Source: Capnocytophaga cynodegmi DSM 19736 (GTDB lineage: Bacteria; Bacteroidota; Bacteroidia; Flavobacteriales; Flavobacteriaceae). From it: a DNA stretch of 64,000 nt. Both the position numbers and the translations under genes were made by a program. Where the stretch lies: the NCBI RefSeq assembly GCF_000379185.1, contig NZ_KB900726.1:145555-209554 (forward strand), written 5' to 3'. The number at the start of each line of letters is the position of its first letter. Positions within the stretch are counted from its first letter, which is position 1. Below the pieces are notes generated by a model, which was not told the DNA's origin, did no database searches, and was given only the letters and a program-made list of their open reading frames with translations. Of the stretch, positions 1 through 7,385 are shown piece by piece.

Positions 1-67
1 TAGTCGAAATCCCTTTTAAAACAGGATTTTCGTTAAAAGATTTATGTAAATTTTCTACTTGAATCAT
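1..67 (-). CDS. ABC transporter ATP-binding protein, MlaF-like (partial, N-terminus only)
   Basis: Only the first 22 codons are inside the window; the gene continues to the left. The ATG is at 67-65 on the minus strand and the peptide begins MIQVENLHKSF, followed by NPVLKGIS, the usual opening beta strands of an ABC ATPase before the Walker A motif. It lies 44 bp downstream of an MlaE-type permease on the same strand, so it is probably the ATPase of the same phospholipid-trafficking transporter (MlaF). The Walker motifs themselves are out of view, so the family call rests on this short N-terminus and the neighbour. Confidence 0.75.
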   Translation of the reverse strand, partial: MIQVENLHKSFNENPVLKGIST

Positions 68-111
68 TTTTATTAAGGTTGCGTGTTGTTTTCTTCTTTT
101 TTAAAAGAAAA

Positions 112-849
112 TTAAGCGTAAAATAGTTGTGTTATTACTGAATTAGAAAGAATTATCACAATACTTGTCCAAACGAAAGAAGTGGTACTTGCTTTTCCAA
201 CGTCCAAAGCCCCTCCTCTCATAAAATATCCGTGATATGCAGGAATTGTTGCCAGAAAGAATGCAAAAACAATCGTTTTGGTAAAAGCATAAACTAAGCT
301 ATATACTTTAAAATCAAGCTGAACGCCTTGTATAAATTCACTTGAAGTGGTGTATCCGCTAACCACTGCTGATGTCCAACCTCCTAATATTCCTAAATAC
401 ATTCCCATTGCTATCAGAAATGGAAGTAATAAAAGGGCAATTATTTTAGGGAAAACCAAGTAATTCAAGGAGTTGATACCCATCATATCAAGTGCATCAA
501 TTTGTTCAGTAACACGCATTGTTCCTATACTTGAAGTTATGAAAGACCCCACTTTCCCTGCCAGAATAATCGCAACAAACGTAGGGGCGAATTCCAAAAT
601 AATGGATTGACGTGTAGCAAACCCAATTAAATATTTTGGAATAAAAGGATTATCAATATTTAAAGCTGTTTGAACAGAAACAACCCCTCCAACGAAGAAA
701 GAAATAAAGGCAACAATACCAATAGAACTGAAAATCAAACCATCAATTTCTCGAAGAATTAAATCCTTCATAATTGACCAACGAGTTCTTTTCCGAAATA
801 TATTGTAGAGCATAATGAAATATCCTCCAACGGCAGCAATGTGTTTCAT
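112..849 (-). CDS. mlaE: MlaE-type ABC transporter permease
   Basis: A 245-residue inner-membrane permease of the MlaE/TTG2B family. In the family it forms the membrane part of an ABC system moving phospholipids between the inner and outer membranes. Visible hallmarks are the N-terminal amphipathic stretch, a helix around FISFFVGGVVSVQTAL, the conserved segment EFAPTFVAIILAGKVGS followed by GTMRVTEQIDALDMMGIN, and a C-terminal block YHGYFMRGGALDVGKAST. Length is typical for the family. The ATPase gene follows directly, and a well-formed promoter lies at 939-969. The substrate-binding MlaD protein would be expected further left, outside the window. Confidence 0.9.
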   Translation of the reverse strand: MKHIAAVGGYFIMLYNIFRKRTRWSIMKDLILREIDGLIFSSIGIVAFISFFVGGVVSVQTALNIDNPFIPKYLIGFATRQSIILEFAPTFVAIILAGKVGSFITSSIGTMRVTEQIDALDMMGINSLNYLVFPKIIALLLLPFLIAMGMYLGILGGWTSAVVSGYTTSSEFIQGVQLDFKVYSLVYAFTKTIVFAFFLATIPAYHGYFMRGGALDVGKASTTSFVWTSIVIILSNSVITQLFYA

Positions 850-938
850 ACTAAAAAAATTATGTTATTTAGTGAGTTTTTTAGCTTATTAGTTCAAGCA
901 AAGCGAATTGACTAAATAACATTTAACTAAAACATTGG

Positions 939-969
939 CAAAAGTAGTAAAAAAATCCTCACTGGCAAA
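939..969 (-). promoter_or_regulatory. Bacteroidota-type promoter for the mla operon
   Basis: Read on the minus strand there is TTTG at 969-966, a 19-base spacer, and TACTTTTG at 946-939. This is an exact match to the Bacteroidota consensus TTTG-N19-TAnnTTTG. Transcription would begin near 932 and give a leader of about 80 bases before the mlaE ATG at 849. Confidence 0.7.
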
Positions 970-1086
970 ATCTGTATTTTAATTAGATTCTTCATTTTGA
1001 AGATAATCAATTTGCTTATGAGAGGAAAATATCCATAAATTTGCCACCCGAAAATACATTTTGTACTTTGATAATTGGTAAATGTA

Positions 1087-1680
1087 ATGAAGTTAGAAAA
1101 AGAAATACAATTCATTTTAGCACTTGATGCTTTAAAAAACATACAACGAAGAAATTATATTCTAGATGATTCTCGTAGAGAAAATTCAGCTGAACATAGT
1201 TGGCAAATAATGGTTTTTGCTCAGATTTTATATCCCTATGCTAAAAATAGAGAACAGATTGATTTACTTAGAGTTATTAGAATGTTGTCTATTCACGACG
1301 TGGTGGAAATTGATGCAGGAGATACGTTTATTTTTGATGAACAAGCAATGGTAGGTAAATATGAAAGGGAACTGGCTTCTGCAACACGTATTTTTGGGAT
1401 TTTAGACGAACCTCTTCGTAGTGAGTTTTTGAATTTGTGGGAAGAATTTGAGGCAGAGCAAACGCCAGATGCTATTTTTGCTTGTGCAGTGGATAGAATA
1501 ATGCCATTTGTATTGAACACTCATACTTCAGCAAAAAGTTGGCTACAGGCAAAAGTAAGTGAACAACAAATCCGAAAAGTAATTGAAAACACCGTGAAAA
1601 GAGCTTCTGATAGTATGGGAGAGGCTTTTGATGTATTATTGCAAAAGGCTTTAGATGAAAATAAAATATTTAGCAAGTAG
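1087..1680 (+). CDS. HD domain phosphohydrolase, YfbR/HDDC2-like
   Basis: A cytoplasmic protein of 197 residues with an HD metal-dependent phosphohydrolase fold. Metal-ligand motifs are visible: H37 in ENSAEHSW, H70-D71 in SIHDVVEIDAGD, and an aspartate in CAVDRIMPF. Relatives such as YfbR and HDDC2 are 5'-deoxynucleotidases, so nucleotide dephosphorylation is the best guess for activity. The ATG at 1087 is preferred over an upstream TTG at 1075 because the family starts just before the first helix (KEIQFILALDALKNIQR). A promoter-like TTTG at 1040 and ACTTTG ending at 1070 lie just upstream, giving a very short leader. Confidence 0.8.
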   Translation: MKLEKEIQFILALDALKNIQRRNYILDDSRRENSAEHSWQIMVFAQILYPYAKNREQIDLLRVIRMLSIHDVVEIDAGDTFIFDEQAMVGKYERELASATRIFGILDEPLRSEFLNLWEEFEAEQTPDAIFACAVDRIMPFVLNTHTSAKSWLQAKVSEQQIRKVIENTVKRASDSMGEAFDVLLQKALDENKIFSK

Positions 1681-1818
1681 AAGTATATAAAAAATTTTAG
1701 TTGAATAATTTCTTATAAAAAGAAAAATTCATTGCAGAATTTCTGTTGGAAAAATATCGTACATTGTGATTTCCAAAATGAAGTATCAAATGTTTGGATG
1801 AAATATAGTTGATAAAAA

Positions 1819-1849
1819 TTTGCATATTACACAAATAGTTGTAATTTTG
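1819..1849 (+). promoter_or_regulatory. Promoter of the rplM-rpsI operon
   Basis: TTTG at 1819-1822, a spacer of exactly 19 bases and TAATTTTG at 1842-1849 match the Bacteroidota consensus perfectly. The start point would be near 1856, giving a leader of about 65 bases before the rplM GTG. Confidence 0.75.
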
Positions 1850-1920
1850 CACCCCAATTTCAAGTACTTGTGTGCTTGAAAGATATAGAAAAGGAATGTT
1901 TAATTTTTAAAACGAGTAAT

Positions 1921-2376
1921 GTGGATACATTAAGCTACAAAACAATTTCAGTGAACAAAAACACCGCTAATAAAAAGTGGGTTTTGGTAGATGCTGAAGG
2001 ACAGACATTAGGTCGTCTTGCTTCAAAAGTGGCTAAGTTGCTACGTGGCAAGTACAAACCTGAATTTACGCCACACGTTGATTGCGGGGATAACGTTATT
2101 GTTATCAATGCAGAGAAAATCAACTTGACGGGTAATAAGTGGAACGACAAAGAATACCTTCGTTACACAGGCTACCCAGGAGGGCAGAGAGTACAAATAG
2201 CTAAGGACGTCTTAGTAAAACACCCTGAGCGTTTAATCGAAAAAGCGGTTAAAGGTATGTTGCCTAAAAACAAATTGGGTGCGGCGATTTTGCGTAATTT
2301 GAAAGTGTATGTAGGTAAAGAGCACAAACACGAAGCTCAACAACCTACTGCCATTAACTTAAACGATTTGAAATAA
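1921..2376 (+). CDS. rplM: 50S ribosomal protein L13
   Basis: L13 is an early assembly protein of the large ribosomal subunit. The sequence is unmistakable: [44 protein letters not shown] and the C-terminal GMLPKNKLG. The reading frame is open further upstream, but a GTG at 1921 gives the normal flavobacterial N-terminus ([12 protein letters not shown]) and 151 residues, so it is chosen over the earlier in-frame start at 1870. The stop overlaps the start of rpsI by one base (TAATG), indicating translational coupling in the conserved rplM-rpsI pair. Confidence 0.97.
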   Translation: MDTLSYKTISVNKNTANKKWVLVDAEGQTLGRLASKVAKLLRGKYKPEFTPHVDCGDNVIVINAEKINLTGNKWNDKEYLRYTGYPGGQRVQIAKDVLVKHPERLIEKAVKGMLPKNKLGAAILRNLKVYVGKEHKHEAQQPTAINLNDLK

Positions 2377-2762
2377 TGGAAGTAATTCACAAAATTGGTA
2401 GAAGAAAAACTGCCGTTGCACGTATTTACTTAAAACCAGGTAACGGAACTATCAGTGTAAACAAGAGAGAATTAAATGATTACTTTACCACTTCAGCTCT
2501 TCAATACAAAGTGAAACAACCATTTTTGTTGTTGGGGACAGAAGATGCTTACGATGTGAAAGTAAACGTGTATGGTGGAGGAATTACAGGACAAGCTGAA
2601 GCAATCCGTTTGGCGATTTCAAGAGCTCTTTGTGAGATTGACGCTGAAAACAGAGCTACATTAAAACCTGAAGGATTACTAACGAGAGACCCACGTATGG
2701 TTGAACGTAAAAAATTCGGTCAGAAGAAAGCCCGTAAGAGATTCCAATTCTCTAAACGTTAA
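2376..2762 (+). CDS. rpsI: 30S ribosomal protein S9
   Basis: S9 is a small-subunit head protein whose C-terminal tail reaches the P-site tRNA. The 128-residue product opens with the conserved IGRRKTAVARIYLKPG and ends in the basic tail KKARKRFQFSKR, the arginine ending typical of S9. Its ATG overlaps the rplM stop by one base. About 150 bp follow before rpsB, containing a weak 7-bp inverted repeat (AAAGGAA and TTCCTTT, 2779-2816) with a short T run, possibly a partial terminator or leader structure. Confidence 0.97.
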   Translation: MEVIHKIGRRKTAVARIYLKPGNGTISVNKRELNDYFTTSALQYKVKQPFLLLGTEDAYDVKVNVYGGGITGQAEAIRLAISRALCEIDAENRATLKPEGLLTRDPRMVERKKFGQKKARKRFQFSKR

Positions 2763-2912
2763 TACGTTATCAGTACGATTAAAGGAAATAAAAACATTGT
2801 TGTCGTTGTTCCTTTTTCAGAAGGAATTTAGTTTAGCATCCAAATGTTGTTGGCAAACAGTTGTTTCCTCTTCAGCATTGCTAAATCAACGGAACGTAAA
2901 CTACTAGAAAAA

Positions 2913-3641
2913 ATGGCAAATAACATAGAAATTAAAGAACTGCTAGATGCTGGTGTTCATTTTGGACACTTGACTAGAAAGTGGAATCCAAATATGGCTC
3001 CGTATATCTATATGGAACGTAACGGAATTCACGTTATAAACCTATACAAAACAGCAGCAAAAATTGAAGAAGCAAGCGAGGCTTTGAGAAAAATCGCAGC
3101 TTCAGGAAAAAAAATTCTTTTTGTTGCTACTAAAAAACAAGCAAAGGATGTAGTTGCTGAAAAAGCAACTTCTGTTAAGATGCCTTACATTACTGAAAGA
3201 TGGCCAGGAGGTATGTTAACAAACTTTGTTACTATCCGTAAAGCGGTGAAAAAAATGTCTTCTATTGATAAAATGAAGAAAGATGGAACATTTGAAACCC
3301 TTTCAAAAAGAGAAAAACTACAAATTGAGCGTTTAAGAGAGAAACTTGAGAAAAACTTAGGTTCTATTGCTGATATGTCACGCCTTCCAGGGGCTTTGTT
3401 TGTGGTTGATACAATGCGTGAGCACATTGCTGTAAAAGAAGCTCAAAAATTAAACATTCCTATTTTTGCAATGGTGGATACAAATTCAGACCCTCGTGAG
3501 GTGGACTACGTTATCCCAGCAAATGATGACGCTTCAAAATCAATAGAAAAAGTTCTTACGTATGTAACAGAAGCTATCAACGAAGGACTTTCAGGAAAAA
3601 CGTCTGATAAAGAAAACAAAGAGGCAGAAACTGCTGAATAA
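2913..3641 (+). CDS. rpsB: 30S ribosomal protein S2
   Basis: S2 binds the back of the small subunit late in assembly. Diagnostic segments include LLDAGVHFGHLTRKWNPNM, TERWPGGMLTNF and FAMVDTNSDPREVDYVIPANDDA. An in-frame ATG at 2844 would add 23 unrelated residues; the ATG at 2913 (MANNIEIKELL) gives the normal N-terminus and 242 residues. The acidic, low-complexity C-terminal tail (DKENKEAETAE) is common in Bacteroidota S2. It pairs with tsf downstream, the conserved rpsB-tsf order. Confidence 0.96.
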   Translation: MANNIEIKELLDAGVHFGHLTRKWNPNMAPYIYMERNGIHVINLYKTAAKIEEASEALRKIAASGKKILFVATKKQAKDVVAEKATSVKMPYITERWPGGMLTNFVTIRKAVKKMSSIDKMKKDGTFETLSKREKLQIERLREKLEKNLGSIADMSRLPGALFVVDTMREHIAVKEAQKLNIPIFAMVDTNSDPREVDYVIPANDDASKSIEKVLTYVTEAINEGLSGKTSDKENKEAETAE

Positions 3642-3811
3642 TTATTTGAATTGTTTGAGATTGTTTAGCTTTAAATAAAAACTAAACTTTCAACAAAACA
3701 TCAAACAGAATAATGAAGTAATTATGTTTGCAAAGTGAAATGCCTTTGGAACATAGTTACTTTGTTTTTTTTAAAAAAATAAGTTAATTCATTTAAAAAC
3801 GATTAAATACT

Positions 3812-4774
3812 ATGGCAAATATTACAGCTGCAGAAGTAAACAAATTAAGACAGGCAACGGGTGCTGGTATGATGGACTGCAAAGCTGCTTTGATTGAAGC
3901 AGAAGGAGATTTTGATAAAGCTATTGAAATTCTACGTAAAAAAGGGCAAAAAGTAGCTGCAAAAAGAGCTGACCGCGACTCAAGCGAGGGTGCTGTTATT
4001 GCAAAAGTAAATGCTGACAACACAAAAGGAGCTATTGTTTCTTTGAACTGCGAAACGGATTTTGTTGCTAAAAATGAGGCTTTTGTAGCTTTAGCAAAAG
4101 ATTTAGCAGAAATAGCTTTGTCTGTAAACTCAAAAGAAGAATTATTGGCTTCTGATTATAAAGGAATTACAGTTACGGAGAAACTAACTGAACAAACAGG
4201 AGTAATCGGAGAGAAAATAGAGGTGGGTTCATTCGAAAAATTAGATGCACCTTTCGTAGGGTCTTACATTCACCACGGGAACAAAATTGCTTCTTTGGTA
4301 GGCTTGTCTGCAAGTATTTCAGATGCTGGTGACGTTTCTAAAAACTTGGCGATGCAAATTGCTGCAATGGGGGCTGAAGTTCTCTCAAATAAAGATTTTT
4401 CTGCTGATTACCTTGCTAAAGAAACTGAAGCTCGTATCGCAATCATTGAAAAAGAGAACGAAGAATTAGCACGTTTGGGCAAACCACTCAAAAATGTTCC
4501 TAAATACGTTTCTTACGCTCAATTGACAGAAGAAGTGTTAAAACAAGCTGAGGAAGATGCAAAAGCAGAACTAAAAGCGGAAGGAAAACCAGAGCAAATT
4601 TGGAATAAAATTCTTCCTGGTAAGTTGCAAAGATTCATTAGTGATAATACAACTTTAGACCAAGAGAAAGCATTATTAGACCAAGTTTACATCTCTGACG
4701 AGTCTAAAAAAGTATCTGAGTACGTAAAATCAAAAGGTGTTGAAATCACTGGATTTAAACGTGTAGCGTTATAA
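3812..4774 (+). CDS. tsf: Elongation factor Ts
   Basis: EF-Ts is the guanine nucleotide exchange factor that recycles EF-Tu. The 320-residue product starts with the UBA-like helical domain (VNKLRQATGAGMMDCKAAL) and contains the EF-Tu contact motif SLNCETDFVAKNE. The rest is the expected dimerisation and C-terminal modules, including IGEKIEVG and a late KILPGKLQRF segment. It is 170 bp downstream of rpsB and is followed by a strong bidirectional terminator at 4803. Confidence 0.96.
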   Translation: MANITAAEVNKLRQATGAGMMDCKAALIEAEGDFDKAIEILRKKGQKVAAKRADRDSSEGAVIAKVNADNTKGAIVSLNCETDFVAKNEAFVALAKDLAEIALSVNSKEELLASDYKGITVTEKLTEQTGVIGEKIEVGSFEKLDAPFVGSYIHHGNKIASLVGLSASISDAGDVSKNLAMQIAAMGAEVLSNKDFSADYLAKETEARIAIIEKENEELARLGKPLKNVPKYVSYAQLTEEVLKQAEEDAKAELKAEGKPEQIWNKILPGKLQRFISDNTTLDQEKALLDQVYISDESKKVSEYVKSKGVEITGFKRVAL

Positions 4775-4802
4775 AATTACCGAAAAGGAATAAGATTATA
4801 AT

Positions 4803-4841
4803 AAAAAAATCGGATTCATTACAATGAATCCGATTTTTTTA
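4803..4841. terminator. Bidirectional intrinsic terminator after tsf
   Basis: A stem reading AAATCGGATTCATT pairs with its complement across a short loop, flanked by an A run on the left and seven T on the right. It can end transcription of tsf (+) and, with the A run read as U, transcripts from the peptidase gene arriving on the minus strand. Confidence 0.85.
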
Positions 4842-4913
4842 TATGCAAAAGGCTTAAAATCAATTAATAAAAAAATTAGAAAGTTAGAACGATTTCAAGT
4901 TCTCAAAAGGCAT

Positions 4914-6695
4914 TTATTCCAGAATATAAATTGGATATCTTAAATGTTGCTTTTCATAATGAGGGGTTTGTCTGTAAATCCAATTGAGTTGTTCGTAACT
5001 ATCATTAGCAAAAGCTTTATCTTTCTTTTTCATAATCTCCAAAGAATCTTTTAAATGGGGATTATTATTTAAAAATTCCAAAGCTATTTCTTCAAAAACG
5101 TATGGAGAAAAGTGTTCTTTCTGTTGTAAAATAGTGTCAAAGAAATTCCAATTGAAGAAAGAATCAACAGATTCAGGTTCAAGGACTTCTATCAAATATC
5201 TTTTTGCAGATTGATTTACTTCCACAATCCAATCACCCTTTTTAATTTCGATACTATCTTTGTGTTTTGAAACTTCTGTGTTGAAATGCAAATAATGTCC
5301 TTCAAAAGGTTTTTCTGTTGTATTGTAACTTTCAATTCGGTAGTAATTAACGTACATTAAAGAGTCTTTCTGAACTTCTTTTAAATTTACTTTATTGATT
5401 TTCAGTCGATCAATTACATTGTTCCAAACTTTTGGAATTATATAGGCTTTGGGAGTTTTTACACTTTTTTCAGCTATGAAATATTCATAATATGGGATTT
5501 CTTTAATGAAAGGTTTTTCTCTATTGTATTTTAGCCTAGGTAGGCCTGTTACGTCACTAATCAGAGTATCAGCTTTGTAACCGTGAAATAAGATTTTTGA
5601 AACTTTTGTGCTATCTAATTTCCATCGAATGGGAAAATCGGTTTTAGCTAAATCTTCTTCAAATTGCTGAATTCTTAATTGTTTAATATTCTTAGAATCA
5701 GAATTTAAGATGTCAAGAAGGCTTTTCATCATTTCATAATTGGCTTCAACTCTTTGTTTGTAAGGTTTCAGCATATGAGTTTCGATCAAAATCCCCATAC
5801 AATTCCACAAATTTACATATCCCGTCGAATAGCGGGGAGAATCAACTCCGCTACTATATCCCTCAGCATCAGGAGGTTTGTTCCAAACATTCACATACGG
5901 AATTAAATGCCAAAAAGGTTTTGGCAAGGAATCATTTTTGAATTCATTTTGTTGTTTTACAAGTGAATCGGATAAACGAGGAATTAATGTATCACGCATA
6001 TAAGTTCCTACAAATGAGCCTGATTTGTCAGGTTGGGAAATTCCATACGTCAAAATATGCTGATAATCAGCACCGTTTGTTACGTGATTATCAATAAATA
6101 CGTCAGGTTGTACCAAATGAAATATTTTTGCAAAAGAAAGTGCATTTTCAGAATCATTTTTAATAAAATCACGATTTAAATCCAAATTTTTTGCATTTCC
6201 TCTAAAGCCATATTCTTTGGGTCCATTTTGATTCACACGTGAAGTTGAGTTTCGATTTAAGGCTCCACCAATATTGTACACAGGGATAGCTACAATAACC
6301 ACATTTTCAGGTACTTTTATTTGTTTTTCAGCTAAATTTCTGAATAAAAGCATTGTAGCATCAATTCCATCAGTCTCTCCAGGATGAATGCCATTGTTGA
6401 TTAAAACAATAGTTTTTTCTTTCTGAAGTTTTGCAAAGTTAAACTCAGCATCAGCACTATACGTTACAATATGTAAAGGCAAACCGCTATCCGTTTGCCC
6501 CATTGTTTTTAGGTTAACAGAGCTATATTCTTTTGATAAACTTTTGTAAAAATCTATAACTTCTTCGTAGGTAGCACTTTCTGTTCCGTTTGAAATTTCA
6601 AAACGTGTAACAAAGCCTTCCTTTGGAGAGAAGAAGATAGTTTCACAAGAAATGAGAAAAAATGCAAAGAATAGAAACGACAAAAAAAATCTCAT
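4914..6695 (-). CDS. M14-family zinc carboxypeptidase lipoprotein
   Basis: A 593-residue secreted protein with a lipoprotein signal (lipobox FLISC, acylated C17). The N-terminal half is an M14 carboxypeptidase domain. The zinc motif HPGE is at H104-E107, the substrate-binding LDLNRD lies around 171-176, and the third zinc ligand is H204 in FIDNHVTNGAD. A Glu in the segment ILIETHML occupies the place of the M14 catalytic glutamate. The C-terminal 250 residues are an uncharacterised extension found in Bacteroidota M14 lipoproteins. The protein probably trims peptides outside the inner membrane. It is the last gene of a minus-strand run with pncA. No export motif follows C17, so a surface location is not predicted. 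Confidence 0.85.
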   Translation of the reverse strand: MRFFLSFLFFAFFLISCETIFFSPKEGFVTRFEISNGTESATYEEVIDFYKSLSKEYSSVNLKTMGQTDSGLPLHIVTYSADAEFNFAKLQKEKTIVLINNGIHPGETDGIDATMLLFRNLAEKQIKVPENVVIVAIPVYNIGGALNRNSTSRVNQNGPKEYGFRGNAKNLDLNRDFIKNDSENALSFAKIFHLVQPDVFIDNHVTNGADYQHILTYGISQPDKSGSFVGTYMRDTLIPRLSDSLVKQQNEFKNDSLPKPFWHLIPYVNVWNKPPDAEGYSSGVDSPRYSTGYVNLWNCMGILIETHMLKPYKQRVEANYEMMKSLLDILNSDSKNIKQLRIQQFEEDLAKTDFPIRWKLDSTKVSKILFHGYKADTLISDVTGLPRLKYNREKPFIKEIPYYEYFIAEKSVKTPKAYIIPKVWNNVIDRLKINKVNLKEVQKDSLMYVNYYRIESYNTTEKPFEGHYLHFNTEVSKHKDSIEIKKGDWIVEVNQSAKRYLIEVLEPESVDSFFNWNFFDTILQQKEHFSPYVFEEIALEFLNNNPHLKDSLEIMKKKDKAFANDSYEQLNWIYRQTPHYEKQHLRYPIYILE

Positions 6696-6716
6696 ATTGT
6701 GTGTTTTTGAAAAAAT

Positions 6717-7301
6717 CTATAATTGTTCAATTCCCCATTCGGAAACGTATCTTTCATATTCTTTTGGACTTATGGAACGAATGCCATCCTTTAATAAGCG
6801 AACTTTATAACCCAAAGAAAGAGCGTCATTTACGCTATATGCTACACAAAAATCTCCTGCTAATCCACAGAAAGTAAGTTCTGTAACATTTTTGTCTTTC
6901 AGGAAGCCGTGAAGTCCAGTATTATTGAGTTTATTGTTATCAAAAAAAGCACTATAGCTATCTATTTCAGGATTCATTCCTTTTCGGAAAATAGCGGTTA
7001 TAGGGCATTTATCTAAATCCTCGTGCAAATCAGCTCCGAATGTACCTTGAACGCAATGTTCAGGCCAAAGAATTTGATTAACTCCTTTTAAATCAATAGT
7101 ATCAAATAGATTTTTACCCTTATGGTTAGAAGCAAAACTTTGGTGATTTTGTGGATGCCAATCCTGAGTCGCTATAACAAAATCATAACCAGATTGCATT
7201 TCTTTATTTATAAAAGGTATAATTTTATCGCCTTCAGCTACGGGTAACGCTCCTGTTGGCATAAAGTCGTTTTGTACATCAATGATAATGAGTGCTTTCA
7301 T
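6717..7301 (-). CDS. pncA: Nicotinamidase
   Basis: PncA hydrolyses nicotinamide to nicotinate for NAD salvage. All catalytic features are visible in the 194-residue protein: D8 in IIIDVQNDF, K107 in IFRKGMNP, C152 in GLAGDFCVAYS, and the metal site D47, H49, H53 in TQDWHPQNH. Length is that of bacterial PncA. It lies between the GH20 gene and the M14 gene on the same strand; the spacing (21 bp to the M14 gene) suggests co-transcription with that peptidase. Confidence 0.95.
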   Translation of the reverse strand: MKALIIIDVQNDFMPTGALPVAEGDKIIPFINKEMQSGYDFVIATQDWHPQNHQSFASNHKGKNLFDTIDLKGVNQILWPEHCVQGTFGADLHEDLDKCPITAIFRKGMNPEIDSYSAFFDNNKLNNTGLHGFLKDKNVTELTFCGLAGDFCVAYSVNDALSLGYKVRLLKDGIRSISPKEYERYVSEWGIEQL

Positions 7302-7328
7302 AGAATTCTAAATCTCTAAATTGAAAAC

Positions 7329-7360
7329 ATCACACAGATTTTTCTGAAAACCTGTGTGAT
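7329..7360 (-). terminator. Hairpin between the GH20 gene and pncA
   Basis: ATCACACAG at 7329 pairs with CTGTGTGAT ending at 7360 across a 14-base loop. It follows the GH20 stop on the minus strand. The T run after the stem is short (GTTTTC), so it may be a weak terminator or a 3' stabilising hairpin. Confidence 0.45.
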
Positions 7361-7385
7361 TTAAATTTAATAAGTTAAGTTTGAC